From 66-474 sp963771735 (lineage in GTDB: Bacteria > Pseudomonadota > Gammaproteobacteria > Xanthomonadales > Rhodanobacteraceae), in NCBI GenBank assembly GCA_963771735.1, contig CAVYUN010000001.1, forward strand, positions 1 to 64,000: 64,000 nucleotides of DNA, given 5' to 3'. Numbering within the stretch: position 1 is the stretch's first letter; every line of letters begins with the position of its first letter. Made by a program: the position numbers and the translations under genes. Under the pieces are notes generated by a model. It had not been told where the DNA came from. It made no database searches and was given only the letters and a program-made list of their open reading frames with translations. Below are positions 50,956-58,933 of this stretch, piece after piece.

Positions 50956-53481
50956 ATGACCCATCGCACTGGTCTCGCGGTGTTCGCATCCGCGCTGTTG
51001 TGCGTGATGCTTGTGGCCATGCCGGCCGCGCGCGGCGCTTCTAGGGACAGCGGACACGCACCGCCTTCCGGTGCATCGGTCGCGAAGGTGCTGCAGCACA
51101 CCGTCGCCATGCAGGGCCTGCTGCCGGTGCACGTCGATCGCCAGGACGGGCGCATTCTGGTGACGCTGCCGCCCGCAGCTCGCGACGGGATTTCGTTGCG
51201 GGTGTTGTACACCACTTCGCTGCGCACGGGTCTCGGTTCGGCGCCAGCGTTCCTCGATCGCGGCCGGGTCGGCAAGACCCAGCTGCTGGCGTTCCGCCGC
51301 TACGGCAACAAGGTGGCCGCGGTATTCGAGAACCCCCGGTTCCGCGGCGCCGTTACCGGCAGCAACGCCAGCCCGGATTTCACCGCGCCGATCGTGTGGA
51401 TGGGCAACATCGCCGCGACTTATCCGGACGGACGCATGATCGTCGACCTGTCCGGTTTCCTGACCAGCGACATGATCGGCATCGCCGATTCGCTCGACCA
51501 GCGCAGCGACACCTTCGGGGTGGGTGGCGGGCAGGGCGCGGGCAAGGGTTTCAAGCTCGACCCCAAGTTGAGCGCGGCCGATCCCGGTTCGGTGAAGCTG
51601 TTCCCGGACAACCTGGAGATCGACGCGGTCGAGACCTTCAGCTCGAACACGCCAGGTGCCGAGGTGGCCAACATCGCGCCCGATCCGCAGCGGGTCAGCT
51701 TCACCGTACACCACAGTTTCGTGCGCCTGCCCGGCCCGGGGTTCCAGCCGCGCGTCTTCGATCCGCGCGTGGGCGGGTTCTCCACGCAGGTGGTGGATTT
51801 CGGCGAGCCGCTCGGCAAGGACGTGGTGCGTGACTATGCCAACCGCTTCCGCCTGCAGAAGATCCATCCCGACGCGGAGCGTTCGCGCGTGCGCAAGCCG
51901 ATCGTGTTCTACGTCGACTGGCATGCGCCCGAGCCGATCCGCAAGGCGCTGATGCAGGGCATCGGCTGGTGGGCCAGGGCGTTCGATGCGGCCGGCTACA
52001 TCGATGCGTTCCAGGTGAAGGTGCTGCCGCGCAACGTCGATCCGATGGACGTGCGCTACAACGTCGTCAACTGGGTGGATCGCGCCACGCGCGGCTGGTC
52101 GTACGGCCAGGAGATCGTCGATCCGCGCACCGGCGAGATCATCAAGGGGATGGTCGTGATCGGTTCGTTGCGGGTGCGCCAGGACATCCAGATTTTCGAG
52201 GGGCTGGAAGGCGCCGACAAGGTCGGCACCGGCGGTCCCGATGATCCCGTGCAGGCGGCGTTGGCGCGATTGCGCCAGCTTGGCGCGCACGAGGTCGGCC
52301 ATGCGCTGGGTTTCGCACACAACTTCGCGGCCAGCACGCAGCATCGCGCGTCGGTGATGGACTATCCGCCGCCGCGCATCGACCTGGTCGACGGCCATAT
52401 CGATCTTGCGCATGCCTACGCCAGGGGCATCGGCGCCTGGGACATGGACACGGTGCGCTGGTTGTACGGCGAACCACCCCCCGGCCAGGATCCGCAGGCG
52501 TACGCGGATGCGACGGCCCGAGCGATCGTTGCGTCCGGCATGCGTTACGTCTCTGACGCGGATGCGCGTGCAGACGACACGGCGCAGCCGTATGCATCGT
52601 TGTGGGATGACGGTCCCGACCCGACTGCCGAACTGCTGCGGTTGATGCGGGTGCGCAAGGTCGCGATCGATGATTTCGGACTGTCGGCACTGGCGCCGGG
52701 CGAACCGGTGGCCAACCTGCGGCGGCGCTTCGTGCCGATCTGGTTGTTGCATCGGTATCAAGTGGTGGCCGCGATCAAGGCGATCGGTGGCGTGGACCTG
52801 AGCTACGCGGTGAACGGAGGCGGCCGCGAGGCTTCCACGCCGGTGCCCGCCGCGGCGCAGCGCGCAGCACTGGATGCGGTGCTGACCACGCTGTCGCCGG
52901 ATGCGCTGCGGGTTCCGCAACGCCTGGTGCCGCTGTTGTCGGCGGCGCGCAACGGCAGCTACAACCGTCAATATTCGATCGAGTTGTTCACGGGATCGGG
53001 CGGAACGGTATTCGATCCGCTGGTCGCCGCGGACGTGGCAGCGCAGGTTCCGCTGCGTGCGTTGCTGGCACCCGCGCGGCTGGCCCGGCTGGAGGCCCAA
53101 CATGCCGCCGACCCGCAAGCGCTGGGCGTACAGGAAGTGCTCGATCGTCTGGTGGCGACGACCTTGCCCGATCGCACCGATGCGCTGTCGCGGCGGATCG
53201 CCTACCGCACTCTCATCACGATGGCCCAGGTGGCGCGCGATCCGAAATCTACGCCCGGGGTCGCCGCCTTGTTGGACGAGAAGGTCCATGAGGTGGCGTT
53301 GGCACTCGCGCATCGCCATGGCGATGCGGCCGATCGCGCATGGGGCGCGAGCCTGTCGCGGCAACTGCTGGATCCCAGGCGCCTGGATGCATTGCTCAAG
53401 TCCGAAGCGCATCCGGTCGGGATTCCGCCCGGCCCACCGATCGACAGCGAGGGCGATTGGTTGTCCATGCCAGGCGAGTAG
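50956..53481 (+). CDS. exported zinc metalloprotease, DUF5117/DUF4953 type
   Basis: 841 residues, no frameshift. Signal peptide at the N-terminus (ALLCVMLVAMPAARGA). HEVGHALGFAHN at 445-456 is the metzincin HExxHxxGxxH motif with the Met-turn SVMDYPPPR shortly after. The long N-terminal domain (LQHTVAMQGLLPVHVDRQDGRIL, APIVWMGNIAATYPDGRMIVDLSGFL) matches large bacterial proteases of the DUF5117-DUF4953 group. Likely an outer-membrane-side or periplasmic protease; substrate unknown. AGGGG precedes ATG 50956. Confidence 0.88.
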   Translation: MTHRTGLAVFASALLCVMLVAMPAARGASRDSGHAPPSGASVAKVLQHTVAMQGLLPVHVDRQDGRILVTLPPAARDGISLRVLYTTSLRTGLGSAPAFLDRGRVGKTQLLAFRRYGNKVAAVFENPRFRGAVTGSNASPDFTAPIVWMGNIAATYPDGRMIVDLSGFLTSDMIGIADSLDQRSDTFGVGGGQGAGKGFKLDPKLSAADPGSVKLFPDNLEIDAVETFSSNTPGAEVANIAPDPQRVSFTVHHSFVRLPGPGFQPRVFDPRVGGFSTQVVDFGEPLGKDVVRDYANRFRLQKIHPDAERSRVRKPIVFYVDWHAPEPIRKALMQGIGWWARAFDAAGYIDAFQVKVLPRNVDPMDVRYNVVNWVDRATRGWSYGQEIVDPRTGEIIKGMVVIGSLRVRQDIQIFEGLEGADKVGTGGPDDPVQAALARLRQLGAHEVGHALGFAHNFAASTQHRASVMDYPPPRIDLVDGHIDLAHAYARGIGAWDMDTVRWLYGEPPPGQDPQAYADATARAIVASGMRYVSDADARADDTAQPYASLWDDGPDPTAELLRLMRVRKVAIDDFGLSALAPGEPVANLRRRFVPIWLLHRYQVVAAIKAIGGVDLSYAVNGGGREASTPVPAAAQRAALDAVLTTLSPDALRVPQRLVPLLSAARNGSYNRQYSIELFTGSGGTVFDPLVAADVAAQVPLRALLAPARLARLEAQHAADPQALGVQEVLDRLVATTLPDRTDALSRRIAYRTLITMAQVARDPKSTPGVAALLDEKVHEVALALAHRHGDAADRAWGASLSRQLLDPRRLDALLKSEAHPVGIPPGPPIDSEGDWLSMPGE

Positions 53482-53598
53482 CGCGCCCCGCGGTGCACGA
53501 GCATTCCATGCCATCAGGTGTGTGCGGTTTCGCATTGTCCGCGCATTACGGGTAACGTGGGCATGAGCTCGATGGCCATCGTTTTTGCCGGAGTGAAC

Positions 53599-54333
53599 GT
53601 GAAAGGGATCTACATCATCACCGGAACTTCCCGCGGCATCGGCAGGGCCGTCGCGGCGCGGCTGCTGGAAACAGGCAACCGGGTTTTCGGCATTTCAAGG
53701 ACGTCGTCTCCGCTTGCAGGTATGCGGGATTTTCGCGAAGTCCGGGGCAGCGTCACCGATCCCGGCCTGTTCGAGCCGCTGTTCGAGGATGTCCGGGAAC
53801 TGCTGGCCGTTGACGACTGCGACTTGCTGTGCCTGCTGAACAATGCCGCGGTGCTCGAGCCGATGAAGCCGATCGAGAAGTGCACGACGGATGAGATCCG
53901 GCAACACGTCGACGTGAACCTCACCGCACCGATCGTGCTCGCCTCGCGCTTCATGGCGTACTTTGGCGATCTCGGGCTGCGCAAGAAGGTCGTCTTCATG
54001 ACCTCCGGTGCGGGGCGCAGATCCTTGCCCGACATGTCGCTTTACTGCTCGGTCAAGGCAGGTATCTCCAGGTTCGCCGAATGCGTGGGCCGCGAGCAGG
54101 AAGGCCGGGCCAACGGCTTCGAGATAGCGGCCATCAGTCCGGGAATGGTGGAAACCGACATGCAGAAGAGCGCACGCGCGAAGAGCGCCGAGGCATTCCG
54201 CTCCGGCGAGCTTTTCCGTGGCGCCATGGCCGACGGTGTCGTGCAGGAGCCCGAGGCGGTTGCGCGCAAGATCTGTGCGATCATCGAAGCGAAGACGGAA
54301 ATGGGCGAGACGGTTTCCGTTTCGGAGTGGTGA
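53599..54333 (+). CDS. short-chain dehydrogenase/reductase
   Basis: 244 residues. GTSRGIGRAV nucleotide loop near residue 10, LLNNAAV near 80, the catalytic Ser in MTSGAGRRS and YCSVK for the catalytic Tyr-Lys. ISPGMVETDM follows as usual. Resembles sepiapterin/benzil reductase-type SDRs; substrate unknown. GTG 53599 preceded by GGAG is preferred; ATGs upstream would add residues with no family match. Confidence 0.86.
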   Translation: MKGIYIITGTSRGIGRAVAARLLETGNRVFGISRTSSPLAGMRDFREVRGSVTDPGLFEPLFEDVRELLAVDDCDLLCLLNNAAVLEPMKPIEKCTTDEIRQHVDVNLTAPIVLASRFMAYFGDLGLRKKVVFMTSGAGRRSLPDMSLYCSVKAGISRFAECVGREQEGRANGFEIAAISPGMVETDMQKSARAKSAEAFRSGELFRGAMADGVVQEPEAVARKICAIIEAKTEMGETVSVSEW

Positions 54334-54580
54334 TACGGCAACACACCGGAAAAGGATGTTCGCTTCGAATCGACTGACGTCGGATCGTCGCCCCCTACGC
54401 TGGCAGTTCCGCTTCGATGGCCAATCAACCGGAGCGGGACCGGTTTGCTTGTCGCAAGCAGGTTGCAGGTCGAAGCATCACTGCAGGCCCGGCCGATGCA
54501 GGGTTATCATGCGTGGCTGTCCCCGCGGCCCATCCACAAACGAAGCGTCGCATGCTTTTGCGGCAGGAGGAACCGGCACC

Positions 54581-55318
54581 ATGAAGCACGACAAAGCCAG
54601 CATCCGCACCCGCGACGGGCAATGCCCGGCATACGTCTTCGCGCCCGATGGCGCGGGGCCGTGGCCGGCGGTAATCGTGTACATGGATGCGTTCGGCATC
54701 CGTCCCGCGTTGATGGAGTTGGGTGAACGCCTTGCCGGTGGCGGCTACGTGGTGCTGGTGCCGGACCTGTTCTATCGCCATGGCGCGTACGGTCCGCTGG
54801 ATCCCAGGGAAGTGTTCGCCGGCGATTTCCGGGCCACGGTCGGGCCGCTGATGGCGAGCACGGACAACGCCAGGTCCGCGCAGGACACCGCGGCGTTTCT
54901 TGCATACCTCGACACTCGCGACGACGTGGCCGGGCACAGGATCGGCACCGTCGGCTTTTGCATGGGCGGCGGCATGGCACTGACGGCGGCGGGTACCTAT
55001 CCAGACCGGGTCGCGGCCGCGATCAGCTTCCATGGCGGGCGGCTTGCCACCGACGATCCGTCCAGCCCGCACTCGCTGGCGCCGAAGATCCACGCCGAGT
55101 TGTATATCGCGGTGGCCGACAACGACAACAGCTGTCCGCCGGAAATGGTCGAGCGCTTGAAAAAGGCGCTGGACGATGCGGGTGTACGTTATCGCTGCGA
55201 GGTATACAAGGGCGCCTCGCACGGCTGGATGAAACCGGACTTCCCGGTCTATGACGAGGCAGCGGCCGAGCGCGGCTGGTCGGAGATGTTCGCGCTGTTC
55301 GACCGCGTACTCAAGTAA
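54581..55318 (+). CDS. dienelactone hydrolase family protein
   Basis: 245 residues, alpha/beta hydrolase. GFCMGGGMAL carries the nucleophile Cys typical of dienelactone hydrolases, YIAVADNDNSCPPEMVERL gives the Asp region and YKGASHGWMKPDFPVYDEAAAERGW the His. Intracellular, no signal peptide. Natural substrate unknown; the family cleaves dienelactones or related esters. GGAGG upstream of ATG 54581. Genes before it (SDR) and after it (methyltransferase stub) lie on the same strand. Confidence 0.88.
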   Translation: MKHDKASIRTRDGQCPAYVFAPDGAGPWPAVIVYMDAFGIRPALMELGERLAGGGYVVLVPDLFYRHGAYGPLDPREVFAGDFRATVGPLMASTDNARSAQDTAAFLAYLDTRDDVAGHRIGTVGFCMGGGMALTAAGTYPDRVAAAISFHGGRLATDDPSSPHSLAPKIHAELYIAVADNDNSCPPEMVERLKKALDDAGVRYRCEVYKGASHGWMKPDFPVYDEAAAERGWSEMFALFDRVLK

Positions 55319-55338
55319 CCGAAACCCGGAGTCGAGCC

Positions 55339-55614
55339 ATGGACAACAAGCAGGCCAACGTCGAGCGTTTCAATGCCAGGTCCGGCGATTGGGACGACGA
55401 TCCGAAGCGTGTCCGCATGGTGCAGGGCGTAACGCGCGCCAAGCTGGGCGCGGAGTTCGACGGTTTCCATCGCGAGGTGCAGGGCGTGGTGCACCACAGT
55501 TTCGCGCGCGAGGAGATTGGAGGCTGGCTGCGCGACGCGGGGTTCGACGAGGTACGGTTTTCCACTGCCTACACTGTTCGGCGCGAGGCCATTGCGCGCA
55601 AGCCGGTGGCCTGA
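55339..55614 (+). pseudogene. SAM-dependent methyltransferase reduced by an internal deletion
   Basis: 91 codons. The start ERFNARSGDWDDDPKRVRMVQGV is the usual first part of class I methyltransferases. From about residue 43 the sequence is a typical end: GFHREVQGVVHHSFAREEIGGWLRDAGFDEVRFSTAYTVRRE. The 100 or more residues between them, with the GxGxG SAM-binding motif, are missing while the frame is kept. The stub begins 20 bases after the dienelactone hydrolase stop. It cannot be active as a methyltransferase. Confidence 0.8.
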
Positions 55615-55653
55615 CGTAGTTGGTTGGCCCGCCTTCAGCGAACACTCGGTCGG

Positions 55654-57159
55654 TCAGCGTGGGTCCGCCATGATGTCGAAATGTTTGACGCGGCCTACTT
55701 TCTGCATCGCTGCAACAACATCGGGACGTGCCGTGACCGCGCTCCAATTATTGCCGAGGACGTCGTCAACCGGCGTTCCCTTGCCGGAGGTGGCGAAATC
55801 CTGCATGTCCAGGAGTGCTTCGTTCCGCAGGTACGGGTCTTGGAGGCGCTTGATCAGAAGGGCAGCCGCCTCTTCGAGTTTCCCACGCAGCAGCAACGCG
55901 TCTTCCCAGGTGTCCAGGTCGTCGGACTGATGCTTGCGCAGGTACGCCATGGCACTGGCGATGGCCTTGTTGTCCTTCCTGTCCATGGCGATTTGCAGCT
56001 TCACGTTTTCCAGCTGCATCTTGCCGATGGGACTCATCTTTCCGAGCTCGAGAATGGCGTTGGCCGCCTTGTCGGGCTGGTCCAGGTCAGCGTACAGGTT
56101 GGCAAGATTGATCCACTGGCTGACGTTCGTTCCGCCATGTTCGGGGAGGCGCGCGGCAAGTTCCTCAGTCTGCTCGGCGTCCTTCCAGCGGCCTTCGTCC
56201 TCGTATGCGCGAAAGCGGTTGTCGAGCACCCAGATGTAACGCTGGTCGAAGTCGGTGTAGGTCTCCTCGCCGTCGCCTTTCTCGGCATGCGCGACTGCCG
56301 CGTCACTGATCGAAAGCACGCGCTGGTATTGCTGGGTGGCCAGGTAGAGCAGCTGCAGGTCGTAAATGCGATCGACCTGGTGCGAATGCTCCCGCATGCG
56401 TGCCTTTGCAGCCTTGATCTCGGCCGCAATCATCCTGTCGACATCGAAGAAATCGAGGTGCGTCGTGGTGACGGGATCGAAGCGCTTGTCGACCAACATG
56501 CTCACGGCCGTCTCCGCCGAAGTGATCCGCAAGGCAACTGTCGTCGCCCGCGCGTATTCGTGACGCTGCAGATGCAGCAACGCCAGGTCACGCCACATGT
56601 CGCTGGGTTCGACGCCTTCTACCGTCCAGCCTGCATCGAACAGCGAATCCAGCATTTGCATGTCCAGAGTGGCATCTTGCGGATCCTGCAACTGCTCGTG
56701 AATATCGCCGATTGCCTCGGGCGTGATCTCGCCGAGGAGTTCCGGCCAGCGTCTCGTGATGGTGGTCAGGCTGCGGGCCGCATCACGAGAGTTGCCGATG
56801 GCGAATCCGCTGGATAAACGTGTCATCCAGGCCGGGCTTCCGGCCCCGTCGATGCCCGAAGCACGCATGGCCAGATCATGGGCTTTCCCGTTCTGGCCGT
56901 CTTGTTCCGCGAACATGCTGGCAACCAAGAGTGCCCGATAGCGAATGTTACCCGTCAGTCCCGCGAAGCCTTTGCTGTGAATAACCTCGTCCAGTTCGTT
57001 TTGCGCGGCGATGAAATCGTTGTGGTTGATGGCATCGAAAGCTTGCTGCACCATCACCGCGGCATCCATCACGGGGTCGTCGGGTTGTTTTTGTGGCGGT
57101 GCGACCGTCGCACGTGATACCGATATTGTGAATAGCAACGCGACTGCCGTTGCCGCCAT
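55654..57159 (-). CDS. exported TPR-like repeat protein
   Basis: 501 residues. Signal-like start (MAATAVALLFTISVSRATVA). The rest is helical with TPR-like repeats: DAAVMVQQAFDAINHNDFIAAQNELDEVIH, DLALLHLQRHEYARATTVAL, NLANLYADLDQPDKAANAILELG. No catalytic domain seen. Likely periplasmic scaffold or regulatory protein; no partner evident. GGAAAGGAT precedes ATG 57159, which is preferred over the long frame from 57444. Confidence 0.72.
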   Translation of the reverse strand: MAATAVALLFTISVSRATVAPPQKQPDDPVMDAAVMVQQAFDAINHNDFIAAQNELDEVIHSKGFAGLTGNIRYRALLVASMFAEQDGQNGKAHDLAMRASGIDGAGSPAWMTRLSSGFAIGNSRDAARSLTTITRRWPELLGEITPEAIGDIHEQLQDPQDATLDMQMLDSLFDAGWTVEGVEPSDMWRDLALLHLQRHEYARATTVALRITSAETAVSMLVDKRFDPVTTTHLDFFDVDRMIAAEIKAAKARMREHSHQVDRIYDLQLLYLATQQYQRVLSISDAAVAHAEKGDGEETYTDFDQRYIWVLDNRFRAYEDEGRWKDAEQTEELAARLPEHGGTNVSQWINLANLYADLDQPDKAANAILELGKMSPIGKMQLENVKLQIAMDRKDNKAIASAMAYLRKHQSDDLDTWEDALLLRGKLEEAAALLIKRLQDPYLRNEALLDMQDFATSGKGTPVDDVLGNNWSAVTARPDVVAAMQKVGRVKHFDIMADPR

Positions 57160-57281
57160 GAATATCCTTTCCACGTCGTGCCCCCGTAGCCGTCGGCTTC
57201 GAGCAAAGAGTGCACCGTCGGAGGGCGCCGGGCAAGCTGTATGAATTTGGCCGCAACACCAGCCCAGCGAATCATCCCGAC

Positions 57282-57405
57282 TCAGGAGTGCCTCTGATTG
57301 GGCACGGGCGCCACAGTTGCGATGCTGTGGACCGCAAGATTGCGATCCCGATAGCAGTGTCGATGCGGTGGAAGCAAAAAATGGGCAGGGCGTTCCGGTG
57401 TTCGC
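57282..57405 (-). pseudogene. duplicated 3' end of the DedA gene
   Basis: The minus strand reads CFHRIDTAIGIAIL with neighbouring residues matching VYFHRFDTAIGIAII near the end of the intact DedA gene (58106-58711). The DNA similarity runs for about 120 bases to the stop (TCAGG on the + strand in both). The rest of 57160-57588 shows no gene. Confidence 0.8.
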
Positions 57406-57588
57406 TCGCGACATGTCGGCCGGGAAGGTGTCGGGAGTGCCCACAAACGGCGACAGGCGACGGACGAGATGCTCTCCTCGCCGTAGCGCGCAAGGCGGAT
57501 GCCTAATGCCTCAAGCGCGGCGCAGGCGCTGGATATATAGTGTCGCTCACGCGCGTGCCGTCGTGGAGCGACCCTGGGGACATAGACC

Positions 57589-58080
57589 ATGCATTTCCGT
57601 CAACGTGCGTCTATCGCCTTGCTTGTTTCGGGCCTGGCCTTGCCGGCGCTGGCCTGGGCCGCGACGCCATCCTCGAGCGGCGGAGCGCAGCCACAGTTCT
57701 ATCGATCGCCCGATCCGGTGCTCAAGGACATGCCGTTCTCGGAAGCGACGCGTGCCGGCGACCTGTTGATCGTGTCGGGCGAGATCGGGTCGCTGCCGGG
57801 CAAGATGGCCCTGGCGCCGGGTGGCATCACCGGCCAGGCGCGGCAGGCGATCGAGAATATCCGCGCCATCCTGCATCGCCACGGAGCCACGCTGCGCGAC
57901 GTGGTCCAGTGCACGGTGTTCCTCGCCGACATGAAGGACTGGCCGGCGTTCAACACTGTCTATCGTGAATTCTTCAGATCGCCGTATCCGGCCCGCAGCG
58001 CGATCGGAGCCAATGGCCTGGCGCTGGACGCCCGGGTCGAGATGCAGTGCACGGCCTACGCGCCGGTGAAGAAGCCGTAG
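57589..58080 (+). CDS. RidA family protein with a signal peptide
   Basis: 163 residues. A clear export signal (SIALLVSGLALPALAWA) precedes a full RidA/YjgF domain: DLLIVSGEIGSLPGKMALAPGGITGQARQAIENIRAILHRHGATLRDVVQCTVFLADMKDW and the end PARSAIGANGLALDARVEMQCTAYAP. The Arg of RSAIG and the Glu of VEMQ belong to the canonical imine-deaminase site. Most RidA proteins are cytosolic; here the location would be periplasmic. It lies between DedA and its tail copy. Confidence 0.88.
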   Translation: MHFRQRASIALLVSGLALPALAWAATPSSSGGAQPQFYRSPDPVLKDMPFSEATRAGDLLIVSGEIGSLPGKMALAPGGITGQARQAIENIRAILHRHGATLRDVVQCTVFLADMKDWPAFNTVYREFFRSPYPARSAIGANGLALDARVEMQCTAYAPVKKP

Positions 58081-58105
58081 TCGACGTACGCGGATTGTGG
58101 CGGCT

Positions 58106-58711
58106 TCAGGGTCGCCGCAGATTGCGCAGATGCCGCCATACATACCACGCAGCGAACAGGATGATGGCGATACCGATGGCGGTGTCGAAGCGGTGGAAGT
58201 ACACGCCCAACGTGTCCCAGTGTTCGCCGAGCCTGAGGCCGATGAAGGCCAGCGCCCAGCACCAGATCAGCGAACCGAGGAAGGTATAGATCGTGAAGCG
58301 CCACAGCGGCATCCGCGACACCCCGGCGGGGAAGGCGATGAAGGTGCGCACGACCGGCAGCAGGCGGCCGATGAAGATGGTGATTTCGCCGTGGCGGTTG
58401 AACCAGCGGTCGGCGAGATCGAGGTCGTGGTGCGAGATCAGCACGTATTTGCCGTAGCGTTCCACCAGCGGCCGTCCACCCCAGGCGCCGACGGCGTAGG
58501 CGGCCCACGAACCGAGCACGCAACCGACCGCGCCTGCCACGCTGACCAGCCATATGTCGAGGGTGCCCTTGTAAACGAGGTAACCGGAGAACGGCATGAT
58601 GATCTCGGACGGCAGCGGAATGCAGGCGCTCTCGATGCCCATCAACAGCACTATGCCGAAGTACTGCAGGTGCGAAATCACCGCGATCACGAAGCCCGCG
58701 ATCAAGCCCAT
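58106..58711 (-). CDS. DedA family membrane protein
   Basis: 201 residues. LGxxxPLPSE-type motif: GIESACIPLPSEIIMPFSGYLV. The second conserved part is FNRHGEITIFIGRLLPVVRTFIAFPAGVSRMP, with the FIGRxxPxxR signature. Known: DedA proteins belong to the lipid-scramblase (SNARE-associated/VTT) superfamily and carry undecaprenyl phosphate or other lipids across the inner membrane. Start ATG 58711, alternatively GTG 58726. Its last ~40 codons are copied at 57282-57405. Confidence 0.9.
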   Translation of the reverse strand: MGLIAGFVIAVISHLQYFGIVLLMGIESACIPLPSEIIMPFSGYLVYKGTLDIWLVSVAGAVGCVLGSWAAYAVGAWGGRPLVERYGKYVLISHHDLDLADRWFNRHGEITIFIGRLLPVVRTFIAFPAGVSRMPLWRFTIYTFLGSLIWCWALAFIGLRLGEHWDTLGVYFHRFDTAIGIAIILFAAWYVWRHLRNLRRP

Positions 58712-58933
58712 CAACTTTCCCAGCACGTCACGACTCCGGCACGGCAATCAGACGACATGGTAACGGCGGCTGGCCTGTTTTCGTCTGAGCCGAAACCACG
58801 CTCGGAACATGCCGGGCGCAAAGGCGCGGCTTGAACCGGGCAGCGGCGATTCCTCGATGAACGACTGGATGCGGGCCTTCGCCGGCACGGCGGTGAAGTC
58901 GCGTGCCTGAAACCGCGTCAGCCAATCCGATGA

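Noticed and set aside
50770..53535. 921-codon open frame on the minus strand
   Set aside because: Antisense shadow of the DUF5117-type metalloprotease; composition is not protein-like and it has no domain.
55624..56817. 397-codon + strand frame opposite the TPR gene
   Set aside because: Shadow of the TPR gene, which has the signal peptide, the repeats and a ribosome binding site.
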